From assembly GCA_041675905.1 (NCBI GenBank), contig JBAYSX010000020.1, positions 1-43,060 on the forward strand: a stretch of 43,060 nt of DNA, read 5' to 3'. This DNA is from Sandaracinobacteroides sp041675905 (lineage in GTDB: Bacteria > Pseudomonadota > Alphaproteobacteria > Sphingomonadales > Sphingomonadaceae). This document shows positions 1 to 10,395 of the stretch, one piece after another. How positions within the stretch are numbered: position 1 is the stretch's first letter; each line of letters starts with the position of its first letter. The position numbers and the translations under genes were made by a program. A model generated the notes under the pieces. It ran no database searches. It had not been told where the DNA came from and saw nothing but the letters and a program-made list of their open reading frames with translations.

Positions 1-63
1 CCGGTCCATCACCGCAATCAGCCGACCAAAGAGCGCCTCTGCACCAGTCTGATTTTTCACCAT
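1..63 (-). CDS. mazG: MazG-type NTP pyrophosphohydrolase, N-terminal fragment
   Basis: Only the first 21 codons are inside the window; the gene runs off the left edge. The visible peptide ends in GRLIAVMDR, which fits the opening of MazG proteins (usually followed by LRDPETGCPWD). MazG hydrolyses non-canonical or excess nucleoside triphosphates in the cytoplasm. The ATG at 63 is preceded by GGAGG at a good distance; a GTG directly after it is an alternative start. It lies at the end of the minus-strand housekeeping operon, a position where sphingomonads commonly carry mazG. The call rests on about 10 informative residues plus gene order, so it is moderate. Confidence 0.55.
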   Translation of the reverse strand, partial: MVKNQTGAEALFGRLIAVMDR

Positions 64-83
64 GGGGCTGCCTCCATTGCGCC

Positions 84-130
84 ATCCAATATGTTGATAA
101 TATATATTATGTTAAATGATTGATAATGAA
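84..130 (-). promoter_or_regulatory. AT-rich spacer with perfect palindrome upstream of mazG
   Basis: This short spacer between the small membrane gene and mazG is far more AT-rich than its surroundings. It contains the perfect 14-bp palindrome ATAATATATATTAT at 97..110. It may hold a separate mazG promoter, since TATATT-like -10 boxes are present on the minus strand, but no convincing -35 partner is seen. Confidence 0.3.
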
Positions 131-133
131 AGA

Positions 134-304
134 TCAGAATCCCGCCATTCGAACCAGCAGCACTGCGGCAGCAATAATCACGCCCCAGATCAACGCCAGA
201 CGGAAAATCTGCCGGGAGCCCAGGCGCGCCAGATAAGACCTGTTCAGCGCCAGAACGACGAAAAGTGTCGCCGCCAAGACTGAAATTGCCCACAAAGGCG
301 GCAT
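134..304 (-). CDS. small two-helix membrane protein, unknown function
   Basis: A 56-residue protein with two hydrophobic stretches (about residues 4-20 and 35-52) separated by a short basic loop containing RSYLARLGSRQ, so probably a double-spanning inner-membrane protein. The start at 304 is chosen because GGGAGG lies about 10 bases upstream and the ATG follows the upstream TGA after one base (TGAAATG), as expected for translational coupling to the hydrolase gene. An ATG at 334 would overlap that gene and has no better ribosome site. I do not recognise a family. Its place in the operon supports it being a real gene. Confidence 0.6.
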   Translation of the reverse strand: MPPLWAISVLAATLFVVLALNRSYLARLGSRQIFRLALIWGVIIAAAVLLVRMAGF

Positions 305-305
305 T

Positions 306-1073
306 TCAGCCCGCCTCCCATAGCCGGCCATCATAACCAGGCGTCACTGTGGGGGGCAGTTCGTCCAACAGCGCATTATGATCCATCGACTGATCCATAT
401 GGGTCAGCCAGGCTTCGGCGGGCCTTGCCGCTGCGATCCATTCCAGCGTTTTTGCCAGATGGCTATGGGTCGGATGCGGCTCCCGGCGCAGTGCGTCGAC
501 GATCCATAGATCCAGGCCCTGCACCGCGGTCATGCTTTCCTCTGGCAGCGCGTTTACGTCGGTTGAATAGGCCACCGCCTTGCCACCGGCTTCAAAGCGA
601 TAGCCGACGGACTGGATCGAACCATGATGCTGGCGGAATGGTCGCACAGTAATCGCGCCGAAGCGCATTTCATCCGACAATGCATGGGCTTTCGCCGTCG
701 CCGGATATCCGCCCTTCCCGGCGAACACATAGGAAAATCTGCGCGTTAACAGTTCACGCGTATTGCTATCCATATAGCAATCGACTTCCTTGCGCGTAGA
801 ATAGAATAATGCCCGCAAATCGTCGATGCCATGGGTGTGATCCGCATGATCATGCGTGAACAGCACAGCGGTCAGCCAGCCGACGTCAGCGTCCAGTAAC
901 TGCGCCCGCAAATCCGGCGACGTATCGACAAGAAGCCGCGTATCCCCGGATTCCACCAGGATCGATACGCGGCGGCGATTGTTGCGTGGATTGGACGGAT
1001 CGCAGGCGCCCCAGTCGTTCCCGACGCGCGGCACACCCGAGGAAGCACCCGAACCGAGCATCCGCACACGCAT
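306..1073 (-). CDS. metallo-beta-lactamase-fold hydrolase, PhnP-like
   Basis: A 255-residue cytoplasmic hydrolase of the metallo-beta-lactamase superfamily. The metal-binding HxHxDH motif is visible as THDHADH at residues 73-79. Further likely ligands are His at QHHGS (about 148), Asp in YSTDVN, and the late THMDQSMDH. The opening MRVRMLGSGASSGVP and the following CDPSNPRNNRRR are typical of the PhnP / phosphoribosyl cyclic phosphodiesterase-like branch. Family members cleave phosphodiesters, but the substrate here is unknown and there are no phn genes nearby. The ATG at 1073 overlaps the tatD stop (TGATG), pointing to coupled translation in the metG-tatD operon. A longer frame from 1121 lacks similarity at its front. 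Confidence 0.85.
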   Translation of the reverse strand: MRVRMLGSGASSGVPRVGNDWGACDPSNPRNNRRRVSILVESGDTRLLVDTSPDLRAQLLDADVGWLTAVLFTHDHADHTHGIDDLRALFYSTRKEVDCYMDSNTRELLTRRFSYVFAGKGGYPATAKAHALSDEMRFGAITVRPFRQHHGSIQSVGYRFEAGGKAVAYSTDVNALPEESMTAVQGLDLWIVDALRREPHPTHSHLAKTLEWIAAARPAEAWLTHMDQSMDHNALLDELPPTVTPGYDGRLWEAG

Positions 1074-1849
1074 CAGGCAGAAATCCGCGTGAACAGTCGC
1101 CGCGCGTTGGCGGTGGTGCATTCAGCAAAAGCATCTAAAGACATGCCGCGCAATTCAGCGAGATAGCGGGCCGTATGCGCCACATAGGCGGGTTCGCAGG
1201 TTTTCCCCCGCACCGGAACCGGTGCGAGAAATGGCGCGTCGGTTTCCACCAGCATGCGATCTATTGGCAGGGTTCGGGCAGTTTCCTTCAGCGCGGCAGC
1301 ATTGCGGAATGTGACAATACCAGACAGTGAAACATAAGCCCCAAGTTCCAGGCAGGCATCCGCCAGCCATTGCGTCGAGGTAAAGCAATGCAACACCATG
1401 GGAAAAGCGCCCTTCCCCATTTCCTCTTGCAATATCGCTGCCGTATCTTCATCCGCATTACGTGTATGCACAACCAACGGCAGCCCGGTTTCCCGGGATG
1501 CCGCGATATGCGCGCGAAAGCTCGTTTGTTGCTGGCCACGATCGGAGTGGTCGTAATAATAATCCAGCCCCGTCTCGCCAATGCCCACTACCTTCGGATG
1601 CCTGGCCGCGGCAACCAGTTTCGCCGTGTCGATGCCGGTATGCTTGTCGACCTCGTGCGGGTGGATGCCGACGGTCGCCCAGACCTGTTCATTGCGCTCC
1701 GCGCTCGCAATCACCTGGAGCCATTCGTTTTCGCGCGTCGAAATGGAGATGAAAGTGCCCACTCCGGCTTCCCCGGCACGTGCCAGCACCCCGGCCTCAT
1801 CCTCTACCAGGCCGGGGTAATTGAGATGACAATGGGTGTCGATCAGCAT
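1073..1849 (-). CDS. tatD: TatD family metal-dependent deoxyribonuclease
   Basis: A 258-residue TatD/YcfH-type TIM-barrel hydrolase. The N-terminal metal-binding motif MLIDTHCHLN (His6, His8), the barrel motif GIGETGLDYYYDHS, the HTRNAD segment and the late ETDAPFLAPVP are all present. Family members are Mg/Mn-dependent 3'-5' exonucleases that may act in DNA repair; some are called putative hydrolases. The start at 1849 overlaps the metG stop (TGATG) and gives exactly the expected family N terminus; the open frame extending upstream to 2194 is metG sequence in another frame. The order metG-tatD-MBL hydrolase is common in proteobacteria. Confidence 0.92.
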   Translation of the reverse strand: MLIDTHCHLNYPGLVEDEAGVLARAGEAGVGTFISISTRENEWLQVIASAERNEQVWATVGIHPHEVDKHTGIDTAKLVAAARHPKVVGIGETGLDYYYDHSDRGQQQTSFRAHIAASRETGLPLVVHTRNADEDTAAILQEEMGKGAFPMVLHCFTSTQWLADACLELGAYVSLSGIVTFRNAAALKETARTLPIDRMLVETDAPFLAPVPVRGKTCEPAYVAHTARYLAELRGMSLDAFAECTTANARRLFTRISA

Positions 1850-3384
1850 CAGGATTCCGGTTCCACCCAACGGGGGAATACGCCAACAGAAGCCGGCAGC
1901 GGCGTTCCCGACCGCAACCTTGTGCCCCATGATGAAAAATTGCGGGCATCTTGTGGAATAGCCAACTGATCCAGGAGTTTCGCGCCACTCGTGGGCATGG
2001 CAGGTTGCACCAGTAACGCCAGTTGCCGCACCGCTTCGGCGGCGTGATACAATACAATATCCGCTCGCGCCGGATCCGTTTTCCGCAGCGCCCAGGGCGC
2101 ATGATCGTTCAGATACAGGTTGGTTGCAGAGACCCGAGCCCAGATCGCGTCGAGCGCCTGATCCGGTCGAACCGCCGCATGCGCCACGCGGCATTCCTCC
2201 AGCAAGCCACCCAGTTCCGCAAGTAACGCCCGGTCGCTGTCGGTGGCTGGCCCGGCAGGCGGAACCTTGCCGTCGCAGTTTTTGGCGATCATCGATAGCG
2301 TACGTTGCGCCAGATTGCCGAGATCGTTGGCGAGATCGGCGTTGATGCGCCGTCCGATCGCCTCATGGCTCCACTCGCCATCCTGACCGAACTGGATCGC
2401 GCGCAGCATATAATAGCGCAGCGGATCGACGCCAAAACTTTCCACCAGTGCCCCGGGCTCGACAATATTGCCGAGCGATTTCGACATTTTCTCCCCCCGG
2501 TGGAGCACAAATCCGTGCCCGAACACACCACCCGGCAACGGCAAGCCGGCGGACATCAGGAAAGCCGGCCAGTAGATGCCATGGAAGCGCACGACATCCT
2601 TGCCGATAACGTGCAGATTGGCCGGCCAAAGTTTCTCCCAGCCTTCCGCTGGCCAGCCGCTCGGGGTCAAATAATTGGTGAGCGCGTCCACCCACACATA
2701 CATGACATGATCGGGCGACCCCGGCACCGGCACGCCCCAGTCAAAACTGGTGCGGCTGATCGACAAATCCTTCAGCCCGCGCTCAACAAACGCCCGCATC
2801 TCATTCAGACGGCTCGCGGGGCGCACATATTCAGGCCGTTCCGCATATAATTTCAGTAACGGCTCCTGGAAGCGCGACAGACGGAAAAACCAGCTTTCCT
2901 CTACTGTCCATTCGACCGCCGTTCCGGTCGGCGCGAGCTTCGTGTCATCGTCGGCGACGTTCAGTTCGCTTTCGTCATAATAGGCTTCGTCCCGTACGGA
3001 GTACCAGCCTTCGTAGCGGCCGAGATAAATATCGCCCGCATCCACCATACGCTGCCACAGCGCCTGTACGGTCGCCTTGTGATCCGGGTCGGTGGTGCGG
3101 ATAAATCGATCATAGCTGATGTCGAGCTGTGCATCCATTTCCTTGAAATGTTGCACCATTTCGTCAACGAACGCTTTTGGTTCCACACCGGCGTTGCGCG
3201 CGGCCTGGGCGATTTTCAGCCCATGTTCGTCACTGCCAGTCAGAAAATAGGTGTCCCGCCCGTCCAGACGCGCGAACCGCGCCAGCCAGTCGACCGCGAT
3301 GACCTCATAGGCATGGCCAACATGCGGCCGGCCGTTGGGATAGCTGATGGCTGTGGTAACATAATAGCGATTCTTGTCGGTCAT
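1849..3384 (-). CDS. metG: methionine-tRNA ligase
   Basis: A 511-residue class I aminoacyl-tRNA synthetase charging tRNA-Met in the cytoplasm. The HIGH signature appears as HVGH (residues 21-24) and the KMSKS loop is exact at 299-303. The connective segment (WYSVRDEAYYDESE) lacks the cysteines of zinc-binding forms, and there is no C-terminal tRNA-binding EMAP-like domain. This fits the shorter type common in alphaproteobacteria. The start is an ATG at 3384 that overlaps the end of holB by four bases (ATGA). It is the central gene of the minus-strand housekeeping operon. Confidence 0.97.
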   Translation of the reverse strand: MTDKNRYYVTTAISYPNGRPHVGHAYEVIAVDWLARFARLDGRDTYFLTGSDEHGLKIAQAARNAGVEPKAFVDEMVQHFKEMDAQLDISYDRFIRTTDPDHKATVQALWQRMVDAGDIYLGRYEGWYSVRDEAYYDESELNVADDDTKLAPTGTAVEWTVEESWFFRLSRFQEPLLKLYAERPEYVRPASRLNEMRAFVERGLKDLSISRTSFDWGVPVPGSPDHVMYVWVDALTNYLTPSGWPAEGWEKLWPANLHVIGKDVVRFHGIYWPAFLMSAGLPLPGGVFGHGFVLHRGEKMSKSLGNIVEPGALVESFGVDPLRYYMLRAIQFGQDGEWSHEAIGRRINADLANDLGNLAQRTLSMIAKNCDGKVPPAGPATDSDRALLAELGGLLEECRVAHAAVRPDQALDAIWARVSATNLYLNDHAPWALRKTDPARADIVLYHAAEAVRQLALLVQPAMPTSGAKLLDQLAIPQDARNFSSWGTRLRSGTPLPASVGVFPRWVEPES

Positions 3385-4310
3385 GGGCGTGGAGATTTTC
3401 CTTCGAGCTGGCCCGCGCGGACCAGAAGCTGACCCAATGCGAATGCCACCTGCACCCGGTCATAAGCAAGCCTTACAGCATCCTGCGCCAATGTATCCGC
3501 ACGCTCATATAATGTCAGCAGTTCAGCAGACGGTGCGCGCCGGGCCGCCTGCGCCAGCCGGCGCGGGGCCAAAATCGTCAGCGCCTCCATGCGGGCCTGA
3601 GCCGATTGCGGCTGGAATTGCCGGGCGAAGGTCGTCAGATCGCCGCCACGCAACAGACTTTCGATGGCGTCTCCCAGACCATCCACGCCCTCCCCCGCAA
3701 AGCGTAACGCCTCCCCCGGCGCGCCATCCGCCAGAGCCGTCAGCGCATCCAGCCGCTCCGGCTCGACTCCTGCCGCTTCCAGCACCTCCCGGCATTGCTC
3801 CGTGCCCAGTTTGCGAAATCCCATCGACCGGCACCGCGACCGGATCGTCGGCAACAGCCTTGCCGGCGCGTGACTGATCAGGAAAAACACCGTTTGTACA
3901 GGTGGTTCTTCCAGACTCTTCAGAAAGGAATTTGCCGCAGCACGATTCATATCGTCGATGGAGTCAATGATAACGGTGCGCCACGCGCCAAGCCCCGGCG
4001 TCGAGCGGAACAGCGCCTGCAATGCGCGAACCTGATCGACCTTGATCTCGGCGGCAACCTTGCCCTTCTCGTCAACCTCGCGCGCCAAAACCCGGTGGTC
4101 GGGATGGCTCCCCGCCGCCACCAGCCGAGCCACCGGATGCTCTTCCGAAATGTCAGCGCCCTGCCCCGCCAGCAGTTGCAGCGCCGCCAGATCTGCGAAG
4201 CGGCGCTTGCCGATGCCGCGCGGACCGGTCAACAGCCAGGCATGATGCAACCGCCCGCTGGCCAGCGCTGCCTCAAACTGTTTCCGTTGATCCGGGTGCC
4301 CAACCAGCAT
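3381..4310 (-). CDS. holB: DNA polymerase III delta' subunit
   Basis: A 309-residue AAA+-type clamp-loader subunit. The P-loop is visible as GPRGIGKRRF (about residues 29-38). The SRC-type region is IRSRCRSMGFRKL, typical of clamp-loader subunits that contact ATP of a neighbour. The four-cysteine zinc module of many homologues is not seen. An in-frame TAG directly upstream of the ATG at 4310 fixes the start; the ribosome site (AAGGGTAG) is weak. In many alphaproteobacteria tmk precedes holB. Here the upstream side is instead the divergent TPP riboswitch-thiC unit, so holB is the first gene of its operon. Confidence 0.9.
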   Translation of the reverse strand: MLVGHPDQRKQFEAALASGRLHHAWLLTGPRGIGKRRFADLAALQLLAGQGADISEEHPVARLVAAGSHPDHRVLAREVDEKGKVAAEIKVDQVRALQALFRSTPGLGAWRTVIIDSIDDMNRAAANSFLKSLEEPPVQTVFFLISHAPARLLPTIRSRCRSMGFRKLGTEQCREVLEAAGVEPERLDALTALADGAPGEALRFAGEGVDGLGDAIESLLRGGDLTTFARQFQPQSAQARMEALTILAPRRLAQAARRAPSAELLTLYERADTLAQDAVRLAYDRVQVAFALGQLLVRAGQLEGKSPRP

Positions 4311-4390
4311 GACAGGGGGCTACCCTTGAGTCGTGCGCAAAACAACCCCTTTGACGGCACCCGGATTTCCGTCCATGGTCGGTCATTACC

Positions 4391-4482
4391 CCGGGGGGCC
4401 ACTGAGTCCGTGGCTGAGAGGCAGACAGGCAAGTCTGCGACCCGTCGAACCTGATCCGGTCCGTACCGGCGTAGGGAGGGAT
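4391..4482 (+). ncRNA. TPP riboswitch (Thi box)
   Basis: All conserved blocks of the thiamine pyrophosphate aptamer are present in order. They are GGGGGGCC at 4393, GGCTGAGAG at 4412, a variable P3 hairpin GCAGAC/GTCTGC (4421..4436), GACCCGTCGAACCTGATCC at 4439, and GTACCGGCGTAGGGA at 4463. In this family TPP binding lowers expression of the downstream thiamine gene, here thiC, whose ATG is about 60 bases further on. A TTGACG at 4351 could be the -35 of the promoter, but the -10 is poor. No clear rho-independent terminator is seen between aptamer and gene, so control of translation initiation is more likely. Confidence 0.96.
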
Positions 4483-4541
4483 TGCTTTGCCCGCAACGCC
4501 CGCCTTGCGCCTGAATGACCCTTGGCGCGAGAGGCAAGATT

Positions 4542-6377
<1,836 letters not shown>

Positions 6378-6392
6378 ATCCAGCAGCGAATA

Positions 6393-6426
6393 CATGCCCG
6401 GGACTGACTACTCTATCCCGGGCATG
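6393..6426 (+). terminator. hairpin terminator after thiC
   Basis: A perfect 11-bp inverted repeat, CATGCCCGGGA (6393..6403) and TCCCGGGCATG (6416..6426), with a 12-base loop, starts 15 bases after the thiC stop. The following bases (CTTGGAATTTGTT) give only a weak T-tract. Confidence 0.7.
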
Positions 6427-6717
6427 CTTGGAATTTGTTAACGATGCGATCTTTTGAGTATGTATTCGGCCTGGTCGGCGTTGCCGCACGTCGCCGGCGG
6501 AACAACAGCCTGGCGCAAGTCGCCGACTGATTTATTTGCAACAGAAGTGTCGGACGGGCGGGAGGGCAACCTCCCGCCTGCCTTCCCTTTATTCGCGCGC
6601 ATGGCGATCCGTCGAAAAGCACATCTCGGGGATCGCTCGCGCCGGGCGCGCTGACCGCCCCCCTTGCAAGCATTCCCGCTCTTTTTTCGCCCGACCGTTC
6701 ACTGGCCCTTCCTCACT

Positions 6718-6737
6718 CGAACGTTCGGTATTCCGAA
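6718..6737. promoter_or_regulatory. overlapping palindromes upstream of TonB receptor 1
   Basis: The perfect 10-bp palindrome CGAACGTTCG (6718..6727) runs into the inverted repeat TTCGG-TATT-CCGAA (6724..6737). GTTCG is the first half of the PcaR-type operator, and 6723..6737 matches that 15-mer at 10 of 15 positions. It lies about 60 bases upstream of the next operator-like site. The rest of the spacer, 6427..6717, holds nothing I recognise. Confidence 0.4.
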
Positions 6738-6759
6738 TGGCCTGTCACAAAATTTACAC

Positions 6760-6833
6760 TTGACGGTCGTGCGATCCTCGCTCATTGCGTCGTATAATGT
6801 CCATGTGGACGATAATGGTACAGTCTAGGGAGG
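6760..6833 (+). promoter_or_regulatory. TonB receptor 1 promoter with two operator-like sites
   Basis: A perfect -10 box TATAAT sits at 6793..6798. No -35 box is at the right distance; a TTGACG at 6760 is 27 bases away, which suggests activator dependence. Two elements resembling GTTCGATAATCGCAC flank it. One is on the minus strand at 6769..6783 (11/15 matches, with ATCGCAC exact), lying at the -35 position. The other is on the plus strand at 6807..6821 (11/15, with CGATAAT exact). GTCCA-TG-TGGAC at 6799..6810 is an extra small palindrome. AGGGAGG at 6827..6833 is the ribosome site. Confidence 0.5.
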
Positions 6834-6837
6834 CATT

Positions 6838-8997
6838 ATGCCGCAATCGAAACGTCGTAATTTGCTGAAGATTTCCACGGCCCTTGCTGCTGTAACGCTG
6901 GCCTCCCACGCTGCGGCCCAGGACAGCCCAACCGACAATTTCGCCAACGCGACGGAATCCGCCTCGTCGGAAATCGTCGTAACCGCACAGCGTCGCTCGG
7001 AACGGCTCGTCGATGTGCCCATCTCGATTTCCTCGGTCAGCGGCGAGGCGCTGGAATCGTCGGGCACTTCCTCGCTGTATAATCTTACGCAGAATGTTCC
7101 AGGCCTGCGTCTGGACAGCAGCGGCCCGTATGTGATTCCCACCATCCGCGGCGTCGGCAGCTCGCTCAGCGGTCCTGGCCTCAGCTCGAACATCGCCGTT
7201 TATATGGACGGCTATTATATCCCCAATCAGCTGGGTTCGGACTTCCAGTTGCTGGGCATCTCGAACGTGCAGGTGCTGAAAGGCCCGCAGGGCACATTGT
7301 TCGGTCGCAACTCTACCGGTGGCGCAATTCTCGTCACCACGAAGGATCCGACCTTCAATTCGGAAGCGACCATCCGCGCCAGCTACGCCTCGTTCGATCG
7401 CCTTAACCTCAGTTTCTATGGTTCGACGGGTCTCACGGATAAACTCGCGATCAACCTGACCGGCTTTTACGAGCAGGGGGATGGTTATGTCCGCAATGTA
7501 AATACGGGCAACAAGGACAGCCAGTTCGACAAATGGTCCGTGCGCAGCAAGCTGCTGTTCGAGCCGAGCGATGCCGCCGAATTCGTACTCACCTACGGCC
7601 ACTCCTATGTGAATGACCCCTCTCCGTACGTCACCAGCAATTACGAAGGCATGTCGGCCGGCAATGTCGTGCCAGGCGTGGAGGTCGCCGATGGCCGCCG
7701 CGTCACCAGCAATGGTATTCAGGCCGGTCACAGGTTCCGTGGAAATAATGTGTCCCTTACCGGGGATTTCGATGTCGGCTTCGCCAGCCTGAAATCCTAT
7801 ACGCAATACCGCCGGGAACGTTCGGCGGAACAGGCCGACTATGACGGGACGGAATTGTCCATCTTCGAGCCGGACTGGCGGGTGATTGACCGCACGGTCA
7901 CCCAGGAGCTGAACCTGTCGTCCAACGAGGGTGGCCCGCTGAGCTGGGTGCTTGGGCTGTACTATTATAACAACCGCAATGCCTATCGTGATTTTGGCGC
8001 GGTAGCCGGTGGTTCGCCACGGTTTAAAATCTTCGACACCACCATCACCAACGAAAGCTGGGCAGGTTTTGCCGATGCGACCTACGAAATTACGCCGGGC
8101 CTCTTCCTGACAGGCGGCCTGCGCTATGGCAGGGACAAGGTGAAAGGCCATTACGACCTCGCAGCCGGACCATCGGATGGAGCTTCGCGCACGTTCAACA
8201 ATTTGTCGCCGCGCGTGATCGTCCGTTACGAAATCGACAACTCGACCAACGTCTATGCGTCGTACAACCGGGGCTACAAGGCCGGCTTCCTGCCGATCGC
8301 GTCCTTTGCCACTTCTCCGGAAGTCAAGCCCGAGCATATCGATGCCTTTGAAGTAGGCCTGAAAACCGCCCAGGGCCCGATTCGTGCGGAAGCGTCCGCC
8401 TTCTATTACAATTACAAGGCGCTTCAGGTTGCCGCCTATATCGGCGTGAACAGCATCTTCCGTAACGCCGCCACATCCCGAATCTGGGGTCTGGACGGAC
8501 AGGTCTCTGCGAACATCACCGACAATTTCGATATCAGCCTTGCCGGCACCTACACCAACGCGGAATATCGCAATTTCGAAGGTGCGGTCGCCTATGCGCA
8601 AGACCTCAATCCGGCCAGCCCCACTTATGGCCTTTTCAACACCTTCGCAGCGGACGCCAGCGGGATGACCATGCCGCGTTCACCCAAATTCATCGCGAAT
8701 GCGGGCGCGCATTATCAGACGACACTAGCCGATGGCCGGCTCGATCTGAACGCCAACTTCTATTACACCACGCGCTTCTATTATGACCCGATCCACCAGT
8801 TCGGCCAGGGCGCCTATGCGCTGGTCGGATTGCGGGCGACATATACGAGCCCTGATGAGCGTTGGGCCTATTCCGTATATGGCACCAACATCACGAACTC
8901 CAGTTATCGCAGCCAGGTTCTGCCCGGCACCTACGCGATCCAGCAGACGTTCGGCGAACCGGCAGCAGTCGGTGCATCCATAACGTTAAACTTTTAA
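6838..8997 (+). CDS. TonB-dependent outer-membrane receptor 1
   Basis: A 719-residue outer-membrane receptor that would use TonB energy to import a substrate. It has a signal peptide ending near ASHAAAQ (about 27), a TonB box EIVVTAQRR near residue 45, a plug domain with PTIRGVGSS and VQVLKGPQGTLFGRN, and a 22-stranded barrel ending in aromatic F (ITLNF). The start follows AGGGAGG at 6827. It belongs to the large sphingomonad TonB receptor group often linked to aromatic, terpenoid or steroid catabolism. It is clearly paralogous to the receptor at 35727..37880 over its whole length. It stands alone between strong terminator-like hairpins and has operator-like sites in its promoter, so it is probably co-regulated with the catabolic operons. 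Confidence 0.92.
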   Translation: MPQSKRRNLLKISTALAAVTLASHAAAQDSPTDNFANATESASSEIVVTAQRRSERLVDVPISISSVSGEALESSGTSSLYNLTQNVPGLRLDSSGPYVIPTIRGVGSSLSGPGLSSNIAVYMDGYYIPNQLGSDFQLLGISNVQVLKGPQGTLFGRNSTGGAILVTTKDPTFNSEATIRASYASFDRLNLSFYGSTGLTDKLAINLTGFYEQGDGYVRNVNTGNKDSQFDKWSVRSKLLFEPSDAAEFVLTYGHSYVNDPSPYVTSNYEGMSAGNVVPGVEVADGRRVTSNGIQAGHRFRGNNVSLTGDFDVGFASLKSYTQYRRERSAEQADYDGTELSIFEPDWRVIDRTVTQELNLSSNEGGPLSWVLGLYYYNNRNAYRDFGAVAGGSPRFKIFDTTITNESWAGFADATYEITPGLFLTGGLRYGRDKVKGHYDLAAGPSDGASRTFNNLSPRVIVRYEIDNSTNVYASYNRGYKAGFLPIASFATSPEVKPEHIDAFEVGLKTAQGPIRAEASAFYYNYKALQVAAYIGVNSIFRNAATSRIWGLDGQVSANITDNFDISLAGTYTNAEYRNFEGAVAYAQDLNPASPTYGLFNTFAADASGMTMPRSPKFIANAGAHYQTTLADGRLDLNANFYYTTRFYYDPIHQFGQGAYALVGLRATYTSPDERWAYSVYGTNITNSSYRSQVLPGTYAIQQTFGEPAAVGASITLNF

Positions 8998-9014
8998 TTC
9001 ACCCTGCCCCCATC

Positions 9015-9070
9015 CCGGCGGTTCACCAGCTTTCCCTCCCGGAACCTGATGGTGAACCGCCGGTTTTTTT
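9015..9070 (+). terminator. rho-independent terminator after TonB receptor 1
   Basis: A perfect 14-bp stem CCGGCGGTTCACCA (9015..9028) / TGGTGAACCGCCGG (9050..9063), with a 21-base loop, is followed at once by seven T residues (9064..9070). This is a textbook intrinsic terminator. Confidence 0.93.
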
Positions 9071-9169
9071 GTAACAAAATAACGCGCGTTCTCCGACCGG
9101 ACTTTCGGGCAAAAAAATGCCGCCCGATCACAAGACCGGGCAGCACGCAGGTTCGGATATCAGACGGGA

Positions 9170-10390
9170 TCAGGCGGCTTCCGTCGTATCCCACTCCAGA
9201 TAGAGGTCGGCCAGCGCCGCAACGCCCCCTGCCCGCCATTCCGGTTGGGTACCGGGCTTTATGCGGAAATGCCGGATGCGGCGGCTCCACTCTTCCAGCA
9301 GAACGCGCATTTCCATACGCGCAAGGAAATTGCCGATGCAAATGTGCGGGCCGGTCGAAAAGGCGATATGCTTTCGATCTTTCCGGTCCACATCAATCAC
9401 TTCGGGATTCGGGTTTTTTCGATCATCCATACCCCCCAGCATCAGCGGGCACGACACCATATCGCCTTCGCAAAAGTGCGCCCCGGCAATTTCCACGTCT
9501 TTCTTGACGATCCGGGTTTGTTGCACGATCGAGCAACGCCGCAGCATTTCCTCGACGAATTCCGGGCTGCATTCCGGGTCGGCGATCAGCCGCTCCTGAA
9601 GCTCGGGATGATTGGCCAACTGGTAAAAGGTGAAGCCAAGGGTATTTGCCACCGTGTCCAGCCCGGCGATAAAAAGCAGGAAACCCATGGAACGCAGTTC
9701 GTCGTCTGTCAACGACCGGTCCCGAACCTTTTCATTGACCAGCTTGGACATCAGATCATCTTCAGGTTCGGTCTTTCGCTTTTCGAATTCGGCCCACATG
9801 ATCGACATCATATTTTCCTGCAATTCGATGCGGCGCTCGCGCGTGGTAATACCGAAATATTCCAGCACGATTTCGCGGAATTCATCGAAGCGATCGAGCG
9901 GCAGGCCCATGAGTTCCATGAATACGGACGTGGGAAAGGCCGCGCCGATTTCCTCGGTAAACTCGCACCCGCCGTTGGCAATCACGTCATCGATGAGCCG
10001 GTTGGCCCAATGGCGAATTTTGGGCTCCATCGCCCGGATCGTCTTCTGGTCGAAATGGCGCATCAGCGCCATGCGAAACGGGAGGTGATCCGGCGGATCA
10101 AGATTCAGCGGGATCATCACATAGGGGCTGTTGGATTTCGGGATATCCAGTTCGCGATTGGAAAAATGCGTGGTGTCCCGCAACACCTTTTCCATCAGAT
10201 CATACCGTGTAACGACCCAGTGCCCGCCGTTGCGCGGCGTATAGAAGATGTCCGGCGCATCCCTGTGCAGGGTCGCATAGCCCTTTTGCAAATCTGTCTG
10301 GAACCGTGAGTCGTCAAAGTGGTCAAAGTCAAAGATTTGCTCATCCTTGACATAATCCGGAACCTGATCGCGTAATTTCGCATTGGCCAT
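9170..10390 (-). CDS. cytochrome P450, CYP101-like
   Basis: A 406-residue soluble class I P450. The oxygen-activation motif AGLDT is at 242-246 (with the Asp-Thr pair as in P450cam), ExxR as EMLR at 281-284, and the haem loop FSTGPHICIG at 344-353 with Cys351 as ligand. The stretch around AGLDTVAN, EEMLRRCSIV and LGGMDDR strongly resembles CYP101/CYP111 monoterpenoid hydroxylases. Such enzymes hydroxylate camphor-, ionone- or linalool-like compounds. The ATG at 10390 has AAGGAG 8 bases upstream; an ATG at 10408 overlaps the GMC gene and is less likely. It is the last gene of the minus operon 14891-9170. No ferredoxin or reductase gene is in the window. Confidence 0.93.
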   Translation of the reverse strand: MANAKLRDQVPDYVKDEQIFDFDHFDDSRFQTDLQKGYATLHRDAPDIFYTPRNGGHWVVTRYDLMEKVLRDTTHFSNRELDIPKSNSPYVMIPLNLDPPDHLPFRMALMRHFDQKTIRAMEPKIRHWANRLIDDVIANGGCEFTEEIGAAFPTSVFMELMGLPLDRFDEFREIVLEYFGITTRERRIELQENMMSIMWAEFEKRKTEPEDDLMSKLVNEKVRDRSLTDDELRSMGFLLFIAGLDTVANTLGFTFYQLANHPELQERLIADPECSPEFVEEMLRRCSIVQQTRIVKKDVEIAGAHFCEGDMVSCPLMLGGMDDRKNPNPEVIDVDRKDRKHIAFSTGPHICIGNFLARMEMRVLLEEWSRRIRHFRIKPGTQPEWRAGGVAALADLYLEWDTTEAA

Positions 10391-10395
10391 GATGC

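Noticed and set aside
6838..6924. Twin-arginine-like signal (KRRNLLK) in TonB receptor 1
   Set aside because: Outer-membrane receptors use Sec; the match is partial and the hydrophobic segment is ordinary.
6754..8601. 615-codon open frame on the minus strand opposite TonB receptor 1
   Set aside because: It is antisense to a clear receptor gene, has no family motifs, and arises from high-GC codon bias.
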